From positions 1 to 10,000 of the forward strand of contig JABUQX010018612.1 in assembly GCA_015478945.1 (NCBI GenBank): DNA of 10,000 nt, in the 5' to 3' direction. Position 1 is the stretch's first letter, and the number at the start of each line of letters is the position of its first letter. The notes below the pieces were generated by a model. It ran no database searches. It saw only the letters and a list, made by a program, of their open reading frames with translations, and was not told the origin of the DNA. This DNA comes from Trachelipus rathkii (Eukaryota; Arthropoda; Malacostraca; Isopoda; Trachelipodidae). Positions 1-7,740 of the stretch are shown here, in pieces. The position numbers and the translations under genes were made by a program.

Positions 1-24
1 GGGAGCAGGCAGGGGTGGGTGGGG
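1..24 (+). other. G-rich tract, possible G-quadruplex
   Basis: Four G runs lie at 1-3, 12-15, 17-19 and 21-24, with loops of 8, 1 and 1 bases. That pattern permits a G-quadruplex, although the first loop is long. The block up to about 60 is the only GC-rich sequence at this edge and may belong to a feature outside the window. Confidence 0.3.
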
Positions 25-111
25 TGATGGCGTCCGCATGCTTCGAGCGGAGAGCCACTTAAGAAAGAGAATAGAAAAAGGTTATGATAGGGTAGCGCTG
101 TATTTTGGGAA

Positions 112-325
112 AAAAACTTATATCATATATCGTATATGATGATAATATATATGTGATAATTATATATATTAGTATATAGTTTTATATAGGTATTATGTAA
201 TATATATAGGTCTAACTATATAGAGTATATTATTCTGATAATTAATAGATATAGTATAGTGGCTGTGAATAGTCATACGTAATAACTATAGTAATGCTAT
301 ATATAAGTAAGATAATATACCTCAC
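112..325. repeat. Degenerate TA-rich low-complexity repeat
   Basis: The sequence is mostly alternating T and A, interrupted by single G or C bases and by phase slips such as ATAATA and TAGTATA. It is less pure than the later arrays and resembles the degenerate repeat at the right end of the window. No coding or structured feature was seen in it. Confidence 0.75.
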
Positions 326-384
326 ACCATGCTCTCTGGTAGGACTTTCGCCTGTCAGTTGGGCCAGCATCTGTCTTATGATAC

Positions 385-705
385 CTTTGGCCTGCGAAAC
401 TCGTTGATCCTGGAGCAACTATAAGAGAAATCTTTATCGAGGCACAATGGTGTATCGAATGCATCCTTGAGAGTTAGTACTATGCTCAGAGTAGGGGCTT
501 CCACCCTTATCAATGGAACTAGCACTTCTTCGCATTTGAAGCCTCCAAATCGTTCTCCCCAGAGCTCTCCAGAAAATCGTTTTTCTAGGCGCAAGAGTTT
601 CCGATGCTGGTCAGGAGTTCTTTCAAAGCATAAAAACAAAGTAATGGGCCGGTTGCTAGCCCTGTCGCCCTTGAACTGTGCGAAGAAATTCTTCTTATGT
701 CCTGA
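385..705 (-). CDS. Candidate coding exon, unidentified, 107 codons
   Basis: On the minus strand an open frame runs from TCA at 705 to AAG at 385, exactly 107 codons. It is bounded by an acceptor-like AG at 707-706 (in frame this also forms a TAG stop) and by a donor-like GTATCA beginning at 384, so both ends would be phase 0. The translation has ordinary protein composition (GHKKNFFAQFKGDR near the start, then WGERFGGFKCEEVLVPLIRV, then LDKDFSYSCSRINEF) and is not low-complexity. GC is clearly higher than in the flanks. I do not recognise the family. No ATG opens it, so it would be an internal exon or a transposon fragment. One base shift near 385 would continue an open reading (KGIIRQMLAQLTGESPT) to about 330, which could mean a longer broken frame. 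The plus strand is also open here (467-709), which weakens the call. Confidence 0.35.
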
Positions 706-1045
706 CTAAATTTTTTAAGATAACAATCAAAATTTTGTTGCTCCTTCCATTTAATGTTACGACTTTATTTTGTCCAAAGACCTAAAGAATAATTTTGTTA
801 CTCCTCCCTGTACTATATAGATTTTTAATTTTGCATTATTTTAAAAATTTTCATTTGTAATTTCTTTGAGTTGATTTTTTTTTTTTTAACATTACTGACT
901 CTTAAAAAGTTTTTAAATATGTCCAATCTCTCTCCCAAGCCAATAAGAAACTGCCTGTAGTTGTTGGTAGGACTTCTATTTCTTTCTTCCAGTTCTTCTC
1001 TTTCCTTTCGCTCTTCTTTTTAAACGCCAACCAAGACAGAGTCAG
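706..1045. other. T-rich non-coding DNA with short tandem motif
   Basis: No gene was seen. The sequence is rich in T runs (for example about 876-889). A motif of the form ATTTTGTTRCTCC occurs near 732 and again near 795. A related motif appears reversed near 2438-2458, on the far side of the TA array. A pyrimidine-rich stretch lies at 975-1022. Confidence 0.5.
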
Positions 1046-1360
1046 ATCATATATATCATATATATTATATGAATATATTGAATATATATGATATATATAT
1101 AATATATATATAATATTAATACTATATATATATAATATAATTATATATATATATATAGTAATATTATATATATATATATATAATATATTTAGTATATATT
1201 ATAGTATATATATAATATAGTATATCTATATATATATATAATATAATATTTATATTATATATATATATATATAATATTATATTATAATATATATATATAT
1301 ATATATATACTATATACTATATATATATATAGTACAAAAAATAAAATTTAAATATTATAT

Positions 1361-1395
<35 letters not shown>

Positions 1396-1540
1396 AATAA
1401 TTTATATATATATTAATATTTATAATAATTAGTATTTATTATATATATATAATATATTTATATTATATATATACTAATATATATATATATATTAGTATAT
1501 ATATAATTTATATATATATATATATACATATATATAATAT

Positions 1541-1588
<48 letters not shown>

Positions 1589-1784
1589 ATATATATATAG
1601 TAGATTATATATATATATAGTTATATATTTATATATATTATATATATATATATACTAGTATTATAATATATATATATATAGTATATATATATTATTATAT
1701 ATATATAGTATATTAGTATATATATATATATATATATTATATATATTATATATATTATATATATTATAATATATTATATATAGA

Positions 1785-1861
<77 letters not shown>

Positions 1862-2139
1862 TATATAATATATATATTTATCATATATATAATATATATA
1901 ATATCATATATATATCATAATATATATATAATATATAGTATATATATAATATATATAGTATATATATTATATATATATTAATATATATATATATATATGT
2001 AGTAGTATATATATATATTAATACTATATATATATTGATATATATATATAATATATATAGTTATATACTATATATATTATCTATATATATATATATATAT
2101 ATATTATTATATATATATATACTATATGTATATAATATT
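1046..2139. repeat. Long TA/AT low-complexity array (about 1.1 kb)
   Basis: Almost uninterrupted alternating TA, with many one-base phase slips (TAATAT, TATTAT) and scattered TAG or TAC triplets. C and G are nearly absent. Translations through it give only runs of Ile and Tyr and have no meaning. Such arrays readily extrude cruciforms and are hard to assemble, so the true length is uncertain. Confidence 0.95.
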
Positions 2140-2540
2140 GATGTCGCCGTCTTCGGTGTGGAAGAGTGGAAACCAGAGGGATGCGAGAAAAGAGAAGGAT
2201 GCAGAGAAGAGATTTTTTTTTTAAAGAAGAAGGAAAGTCTGAAATGATTACCTTGAATGGAAGAAAAAATACTGAAGAGTAGACTCAAAATAGTATACTG
2301 ACTTTTTCAGGAGAGAAGATGTTTTATGAATTTCAAGTGTTCTAACTAATTAAAGGGAAAATATATTTTTCATTTCTGGAATTTTCACATTGCAAAATTT
2401 TTTAATACATTTAATTAATTAATTTAAAATCTGGGGATGGAGGGAGCTACCAAAATTTTCAACTTTATTTCTTTTGGCAGTTTTGGAAAATTAAATATAA
2501 TGACAAATTAAAAGGAAAATTTAAAATATCTAATTTGTTG
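2140..2540. other. AT-rich non-coding spacer
   Basis: No gene was seen. A purine-rich stretch (about 2158-2245) mirrors the pyrimidine-rich stretch at 975-1022 on the other side of the TA array. The segment around 2400-2510, read in reverse complement, resembles 750-870. Confidence 0.45.
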
Positions 2541-2770
2541 CAGGTGAAGCTGCTTTTGTTTGAAACGGTCATCCATACGAAGAAAAATCGCGTTCAAGAT
2601 TTCTCTTCTCTTGGTGGCGAGGGGCTGAAAGAACCTCTCCTACATAATTTGATCTTTTTCCGTGATGGTGGTGATAGTACTGGGTAAATAATTATCACAA
2701 CCAACACCACCTTGGCCAGCCCATGCAGGACATGGTGTTATGTGTAACATAAATAATAAATAAATAAATA
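2541..2770. other. Unique higher-GC block ending in TAAA repeats, possible retroelement end or exon
   Basis: On the plus strand, after an acceptor-like TTGTTGCAG (2535-2543), a frame stays open through VKLLLFETVIHTKK and FFRDGGDSTG to 2683. A donor-like GTAAAT starts at 2684, giving a 140-base candidate exon. The same block ends at about 2748-2770 in repeated TAAA units that run into a TA array, which looks more like the microsatellite tail of a non-LTR retroelement. An imperfect inverted repeat (GGTGGTGAT near 2667 against ATCACAACCAACACCACC near 2694) lies between. I do not recognise the translation, and both readings are weak. Confidence 0.25.
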
Positions 2771-2903
2771 TATATACTATATATTATTATATATATATAT
2801 ATATATTATATATTATATATATATAATTATAATATATATATATATATAATATATAGTATAATTTAGTATACTATAGTATAGTATAGTATATATAATATAT
2901 ATG

Positions 2904-2939
<36 letters not shown>

Positions 2940-2943
2940 TATA
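2771..2943. repeat. TA/AT low-complexity array
   Basis: Alternating TA with phase slips and a short GTATA/CTATA stretch near 2858-2890. It separates the TAAA-tailed block from the foldback element. Confidence 0.9.
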
Positions 2944-2963
2944 GACCTGCCTGTTTTTACAAC

Positions 2964-3240
2964 TCCGTCAGTTTTATTTTTTTTTTTCAATATATTGCTA
3001 GTATAGATACTAAACAATGAATTTACAGTGGTGACGGACAGCAATTAAAAATTTATGTTCCAGATTTTGGTTTTATACTCGTCAGTTTTTTTTTTTTGTT
3101 TTTTTTTTTTTTATTTTTTAATTTTTTTTTGGCTTTTTTTTTAATTATTCTAGTATATGAACGTACAATGAATTTAAGGTGGTTAACGACAATGATTCAA
3201 AAGTTCGTACATATTTTAATATATGTATGTTAAAAAATCA
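2964..3240 (+). repeat. Left inverted arm with two tandem sub-units
   Basis: Each sub-unit starts with a CGTCAGTTTT-like motif (near 2967 and 3082). Each continues through a long T tract and a CTAGTATA box to the AATGAATTTA box, then a GTGGTGACGGACA or GTGGTTAACGACA box, then an ATT(C)AAAA box. T-tract length (3087-3140 is nearly all T) accounts for most of the difference between copies. Confidence 0.6.
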
Positions 3241-3425
3241 ACTTTTATATTAAAGTATTTTTTTCAAAAAATGGAATATGTTTCGCGAATATATTACGTA
3301 TGTATAAGTATACCTTACAGGTGTTTTATGGTACACGTCGTTTTATGATTTAATACTAACGAATACCCAGAGTAGACAGCATAGATATCAGGAGTCGGGG
3401 TCTCTCGGCATTTAGGTGGACGACG

Positions 3426-3445
3426 GGGGGGACGAAAGTCCCCCC
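3426..3445. other. Perfect G/C hairpin with GAAA loop at the foldback centre
   Basis: GGGGGGAC at 3426-3433 pairs perfectly with GTCCCCCC at 3438-3445 around a GAAA tetraloop. It lies in the roughly 150-base GC-richer core (3360-3475) between the two arms of the foldback element. As RNA this would be a very stable stem. Confidence 0.75.
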
Positions 3446-3599
3446 TCTGTCTCCCATCGGCTCGAGCCCTAAACATAATATTTCGCTAAAAACTATATTT
3501 GAGGTTTTTTTTTACTCTTTTTTGCAAAAGAAACACAAAAAGAAAGAATTATGAATTAATTTTATGGCACCCGTGTTGCCGCGGTTACACGAATAATTT

Positions 3600-3890
3600 C
3601 ATTTTTAAAAAAATATTTATTAATTTGATTTTTACAAAAAATTATTTAAAATATTTCGAACATTTTGAAATCATGTCCGTTCGCCAGCTTAATTCATTGT
3701 TAGTACTCAATAGACAGACAATATATTAAAATAAAATATAAAAATATCTGAGCGGTCATAAAATAATAACAGGTCCATATAATTTTTGAGTCATGTCCCA
3801 CCTGGCTTACCTTTAAATTCATTGTTAATATCATATACTAGCAATATAGAAAAAACATCACAAACACTGACGGGAGTAGTAAAGACATAA
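3600..3890 (-). repeat. Right inverted arm with two tandem sub-units
   Basis: Read on the minus strand, the outer copy (about 3870-3775) and the inner copy (about 3735-3650) repeat the same order of boxes as the left arm: CTAGTATATG or a relative, ACAATGAATT, a GGACATGA box and a TCAAAA box. An apparent 76-residue reading frame over the inner copy (3499-3729, plus) is low-complexity and not a gene. Confidence 0.55.
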
Positions 3891-3902
3891 AAGGACCTAT
3901 TA

Positions 3903-4163
3903 ATATATATATATATATATTATTATGATAATATATATAGTATATATATATATATATATTATATATATATATATTATATAATATAATATATAATATATAT
4001 ATATACTATATATAATTATTATATATATATATATATAGTATATATCTTATATATATATATATATTATATATATATATATATATAATAATATATATGTATA
4101 TATATGATATATATTATATATATATATATACATATATATAGTATTATATATATATATATTATA

Positions 4164-4194
<31 letters not shown>

Positions 4195-4201
4195 ATATAT
4201 A
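3903..4201. repeat. TA/AT low-complexity array
   Basis: Near-pure alternating TA with phase slips and a few GTATA or CATATA units. It runs from the end of the foldback element directly into the left end of the hAT element. A minus-strand frame through it (4047-4301) is Ile/Tyr low-complexity joined to the translated hAT terminus, and is rejected as a gene. Confidence 0.92.
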
Positions 4202-4250
4202 TAGTGGCGTATCCAGGGGGGGCCAGGGGGGCCATGGCCCCCCCCCCCCC
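4202..4250 (+). repeat. hAT left terminus with internal palindrome
   Basis: The terminus is TAGTGGCGTATCCAGG at 4202-4217. Inside it lies an 18-base perfect palindrome at 4226-4243 (six G, CCATGG, six C), followed by a longer C run to 4250. Read on the minus strand this gives the peptide ending PLAPPGYAT, which appears in many predicted proteins that have read into hAT ends. Confidence 0.7.
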
Positions 4251-4449
4251 GAAATTTTCTAAGGTCACTAAAAATTTAAGTAAATCATATCTGTTAATCA
4301 TAATAAAAGTGCAGAGGTTTAAAATTAATCTTTATATAATTCGTCGCTGTCAGGACAAATCTCGTAAGTAGTTTAGTTTAAAACTAACTATGACCATCAG
4401 AGAAAATACCACGTTAGAATGCCAGCAGATATGTGAAAAATGATCGGGC

Positions 4450-5060
4450 GTCGGGATGGTACTTCATTGGTGTGCAAAAGATAACAGATTCCAAAATTAC
4501 GGTTCCAACTTTCTATTTCGGAACTTGCAATCCACAAAATATATTATTGTACATACCATTTTTATACCACTTTTGATGATTTAATATCAGCATTAGGATA
4601 GAAGGTTTTTAAATCACAAAGAACTATTTTTCTTGCAATTTGTCATACCGAACAGGTGTAATGTGCATATGAGAAGATAAAAGATTGTGTACTATTTTAC
4701 AAGGAAGATCTCGCAAGCCTAATAGAAGATTTAGTAAAAACAGATTGAGATTTATGGAAGTTGAAATGCATCACAGCACAGATCGTCCCAAAACAGCATA
4801 GACACGGACTAGTTTCTTGTTCGCAGTCACAATCTTTCCAATATTTACATTTGATGCAATACTGGCATTTTTTACTCGTGTCTCTCTTCAGTTTGAAAGA
4901 AGCTTTCAACATTAAGACTTCTGAAAAGCTAGTTTGAAGAAATACTACTTGATTGAAAGACTTATGGACTTGCCCTACCTCTACATTACATCGAAATATT
5001 GAATAAAATGAAGATGTTATCCTCGGATTTTCGCTCACTCTCATGCCCGGCGATTAAAGC
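4450..5060 (+). pseudogene. hAT transposase remnant, C-terminal half with dimerisation domain
   Basis: Transposases of this family excise and integrate hAT elements in the nucleus. Reading across shifting plus-strand frames, the expected order of C-terminal motifs is present. IPFLYH (4553-4570) is followed one base out of frame by DDLISAL (to about 4594). FYKEDLASLIEDLVKTD (4695-4745) and DLWKLK (4749-4766) are separated by one TGA stop. Then FPIFTFDAILAFF (from 4835) leads into ERSF (4895-4906), the start of the hATC dimerisation block. Next come RL and a GLALLYIHRNIE-like stretch (about 4954-5003) and NEDVI. The ZMYM1-like hAT group has this arrangement. At least four frame changes and several stops make it non-functional. 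A 115-residue cysteine-containing frame on the opposite strand (4697-5044) is its antisense shadow. The identification comes from motif order by eye. Confidence 0.72.
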
Positions 5061-5150
5061 TAACAATTTAGGTAAAGACTGACGTTTTAGTATTGTATAT
5101 AATACTCCATTTTTTCTTAAGAAATTAAATATTTGATCCGTCCCTCTATT

Positions 5151-5238
5151 ATCATTATATATATAATATTATATATATATATATATATTATAATATACTA
5201 TTATTATATATATTTATATATATATATATACTATATAT

Positions 5239-5272
<34 letters not shown>

Positions 5273-5544
5273 GTATAATTATATATTATATTATAGATAT
5301 ATACATATATATATATCATAATAATATATAAGTATATCTATATATATCTAATATATATAAATATATATATTATGAATATATATATATATATATATCATAT
5401 ATCTTAGTATATATTAGTATATATTTATATATATTTATAATATGTAATATATATATATAACACTACCCTAATATACATATATATATCGCTATTATATATA
5501 CTTATATATTATATAGTATTATATATATATATATATATTAATAT

Positions 5545-5587
<43 letters not shown>

Positions 5588-5618
5588 TAAATATATATAT
5601 ATATATATAGTATTATAC

Positions 5619-5660
<42 letters not shown>

Positions 5661-5702
5661 TTTATAATATAATATAGTATGTATATATATAATATATATA
5701 TG
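5151..5702. repeat. TA/AT low-complexity array
   Basis: Alternating TA with frequent phase slips. A short non-repeat interruption (AACACTACCC) lies near 5459-5468. It fills the space where the right end of the hAT element would be expected. Confidence 0.92.
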
Positions 5703-5805
5703 TACAGAGCCTCTTAACACTAGGGCAACATACAAAATGCCTAGGGCGGCCCTAGGTGGCTATAGAACGCGGCAGACAACGACAGCAAAAAAAAAAAAAA
5801 AAAAA
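5703..5805 (+). other. Small unique block with palindrome and A19 run
   Basis: The block contains the perfect inverted repeat CCTAGGG-CGG-CCCTAGG (5740-5756) and a 19-base A run (5787-5805), between two TA arrays. Short GCCTAGGGC...GGCCCTAGG sequences occur at the ends of some hAT-type elements, and the A run would suit a retroposed fragment. Neither identity can be settled from 100 bases. No coding potential. Confidence 0.4.
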
Positions 5806-5810
5806 TAACT

Positions 5811-5850
<40 letters not shown>

Positions 5851-5996
5851 TTTATAGTAGGTATAATATATATAAGTATACTATATATATATATAGTAAA
5901 GGTGTATATGAATATATATAAAGTAGTTATAGTAGATATAGATGTGCTAAGTATATAGCGGTATAATACGTATATAGGTAGTATAGTTACAGTTGT
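5806..5996. repeat. Degenerate TA-rich repeat
   Basis: It starts as clean TA array and becomes mixed with G (TAGGTAGTATAG-like units) toward 5996. It ends where the 3' side of the LINE would begin. Confidence 0.8.
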
Positions 5997-6061
5997 CACA
6001 CCACTGCACGGGCAAAGCCTCTATTGTCAAGGAGGGTGTTGCATGCGCCTCAGAAGTTCAC

Positions 6062-6879
6062 ACTAACTCAAATTACCGCATATTGAGCTATTGAAGTGAG
6101 GGGAGGATTAAATTCAGGCAGTAAAGCACAGAAGATGAAGAGGAATTCCCAGAGCCGAGTTGGCAGAAAAGCAGGAAGCACCGCAGTGACTAGCCTGGAT
6201 GGTTATCAATCGCACAGCAACTTTCCCCAGTGGGTTGCCCCGTTTAAGAAACCCAGAACAAAAGCACCGCCTAGTGTTACGAAGGGCGATGTAAAGGGTG
6301 TGGTACGCGGAGTATAGGTCCCTTCGAGCACCTGCGTGTGGTTCTATAGAAGAGATAAAGCACAACCTCGCGGCAAAAGATAGAGGGTCAGAGAAGTGGA
6401 AAGTACGGAACAGTTTATAAGTTCTTTTGGCTTTCTTGCTCACCCTGTCCAAAAGCTGGTGAGACAGGAGCCCCCCAGATATGAGAGCGTACTCCATACA
6501 AGGGCGGATGAGGCCGCTTGTATAGCTGGAGTCATGAGAAAGAGGAAAAAAAGTCTCCCAGCCTAAACAGAACTCCCATTTTCTTTGAGGGCGCCCTAGC
6601 AACCGTTGTGCTGTGAGGTTTCCATACATTTTTTTGTTTAATGTTAAGGCTAAGGATGTTTTATATTGTCAACAGGAGAGACGAAGAACACCGTCGAAGA
6701 GATAGGAAAGTTGGAAGGTGTGTTTGAAGAGGGGAGATTTGTAGAAGTTGATTTTTGTAAGATTTAAATTTCGCGAAGGTTGAGGCGAACCCCACCAGGA
6801 ATCCTATCCAGATCGCAAGAATAGAATCGGAAAATTAAGACGAGAGGCAATTCTAGAAGTAGAGGCGAGCAGAACCGAA
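6062..6879 (-). pseudogene. LINE reverse transcriptase, post-palm region and C-terminus
   Basis: After the palm deletion, reading resumes with CDLDRI (6820-6799) and a degraded WGSRNLVNF-like stretch. SPVDNIK (about 6679-6659) follows, then NILSLNIKQKNVWKPH (WKPH at 6624-6613). The longest open frame (6629-6114, 171 codons) begins in the KLG.L...FF region. It contains YTSGLIRPCMEYA (LIRPCMEYA at about 6512-6487) and QLLDRVSKKAKR (6458-6441 and on), a PLSFAARLCFISS box corresponding to the usual PLS.RR.VASL, and a final HCGASCFSANSALGI stretch matching the common HCRTSRF..SFIPRTS..WN ending. It then stops at TGA. These boxes form the thumb and C-terminal part of jockey-like RT proteins. Frames shift at least three times before 6629. 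Confidence 0.88.
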
Positions 6880-7031
6880 ATGAGTTGATAAATTGTTGGG
6901 ACGTGTGTGCCCTTCCAACACTGAGGGAAAAGTGTTAGTTTTTGAGACATAGAAAATATAGTTGAACGAGGGGCGGGGTCAGCACGGAGGCACATTCCCT
7001 CAAAGATTCGGGAGGCCACGCCATCCGGTCA
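6880..7031 (-). pseudogene. LINE reverse transcriptase, N-terminal finger region
   Basis: PDGVASRIF (from 7028) is the conserved GPDG(V/I) start of the non-LTR reverse transcriptase domain. An in-frame TGA at 7031-7029 sits where the preceding Gly should be. It continues RADPAPRSTIFSMSQKLT and FPQCWKGTHVP (the FP..WK box, 6917-6900), which is usually followed by PIPKKGD..NYRPI. From there the match stops, and the sequence instead rejoins the family well beyond the palm. Motifs A (F-D-x-V-W), B (GVPQGS) and C (F/YADD) were not found in any frame. Confidence 0.82.
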
Positions 7032-7740
7032 CCCGCCTTCCTACGTTATGAGATTCAGAGTCCATATACACCGATCAAATGTAAATCCGGGCAAAGGCAA
7101 TAGGACACCCTGAGAGGAGAAGGAAAGGAGGGGGAGGAGGATGCAGAATCGTTCAGGTGGGAGTTAGAGGGAAAAATAGGAGACCAAGCAGATCGCTTTT
7201 CAGTTTGGAGAACTTAACAACAGAACACGTTCAGATCGAATAAGAGGAGAGGCAGATTTACAGAAGTTGTTAGAGATGTTTTTGGCAAGAGGCCAGAAAG
7301 ATTTTTCAGTAGGAGAACCTAGGAGTTAGCACCTTTGATCGTTTGATGGAAAGCGCGCTTGTCGCTTCGTATCGAAGAGATGTCCCTGCAAACATTTTCT
7401 ACGCTGAATGAAATATGTAGCAAGAGTGAATAGGAGAACGACGAATTTTCCATTCCCGAGTACGCACTGTCTCTAGCCTGAATGGCCTGAGAACAAAGCA
7501 CGATCGAACCATAGAAATTATGGAGGAAGAGAAAGAATTTAGTCGAAGAAGGATGAACCTGCTTCATCATCACGATTGACAGTTCGCCGACCTTAATCGC
7601 GCCAGAAACCAAGCGTCCACCAGAGTCATAAACAGTCATTGGTCGATAAATAAGTTCTGAGTGTAGAAAGCGACGTTAGGCAACCGCATAGGCCCGATTC
7701 GATTAAAGTGCCAGAAAAAGCGCGTAGGGCAGGCATGGAC
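7032..7740 (-). pseudogene. LINE ORF2 linker between endonuclease and RT, broken
   Basis: The variable linker is recognisable by three pieces. FWHFNRIG lies near 7700. CSQAIQARDSAY is at 7495-7460 and is followed by VCRDISSIRSDKRAFHQ near 7390-7335. SFWPLAKNISNNFC is at 7301-7260. After that, serine/proline-rich residues lead into the RT start, as in related LINEs. The longest uninterrupted piece is the 106-residue frame at 7319-7639. Several one-base shifts and stops separate the pieces. Confidence 0.82.

Larger units (their letters stand above)
2944..3902. mobile_element. Foldback (long terminal inverted repeat) element, non-autonomous
   Basis: The left third (2944 to about 3340), read forward, matches the right third (about 3500-3902) read in reverse complement. 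Paired landmarks are CTCCGTCAG against CTCCCGTCAG near the ends, TATTGCTAGTATA near 2993 and 3840, AACAATGAATTTA at 3013-3025 and 3814-3826, and TACAATGAATTTA at 3164-3176 against a similar motif at 3689-3702. Each arm therefore holds two related sub-units about 110-150 bases long. The ends read TATAGACCTGCC on the left and, reversed, TAATAGGTCC on the right, and both abut TA arrays, consistent with insertion into TA. No transposase is encoded, so it would depend on an enzyme supplied elsewhere. Superfamily is unknown; Tc1/mariner-like or other TA-targeting elements are possible. Confidence 0.65.
4202..5150 (+). mobile_element. Internally deleted hAT-family DNA transposon
   Basis: The left end reads TAGTGGCGTATCCAGG, close to the CAGTGGCG...CCAGG terminus common to many hAT elements. 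It is followed by the G-run and C-run block often seen just inside such ends. Only 250 bases further in, sequence matching the C-terminal half of a hAT transposase begins, so the N-terminal half (DNA-binding zinc finger and first catalytic region) is missing. No complementary right terminus is visible before the next TA array at about 5151, so the right end is lost or hidden. Upstream flanking DNA is TA array, so any 8-bp target duplication cannot be recognised. Confidence 0.7.

Noticed and set aside
467..709. 80-residue plus-strand frame opposite the candidate exon
   Set aside because: It is Ser/Pro/Arg-rich without motif. The opposite strand has the better composition and splice-like borders, although this choice is not certain.
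2035..2288. Open frames on both strands across the end of the TA array
   Set aside because: The translations are runs of Ile and Tyr from TA repeats joined to a short purine-rich or pyrimidine-rich stretch. No motif was seen.
3499..3729. 76-residue plus-strand frame
   Set aside because: It lies in the right arm of the foldback element, is Phe/Lys/Asn low-complexity, and is explained by the inverted repeat.
4047..4301. 84-residue minus-strand frame ending PLAPPGYAT
   Set aside because: It is a read-through of the hAT terminus into TA repeat. The peptide reflects the G/C block of the transposon end and not a gene.
4697..5044. 115-residue minus-strand frame with a cysteine cluster, zinc-finger-like at first sight
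   Set aside because: The plus strand of the same bases carries the ordered C-terminal motifs of a hAT transposase, so this frame is its antisense. Its cysteine spacing fits no finger I know.
5760..5999. 79-residue minus-strand frame
   Set aside because: It is a translation of degenerate TA repeat and the A19 run: low-complexity Ile/Tyr/Phe.
6096..6317. 73-residue plus-strand frame
   Set aside because: It is antisense to the LINE RT C-terminal frame, which matches a family.
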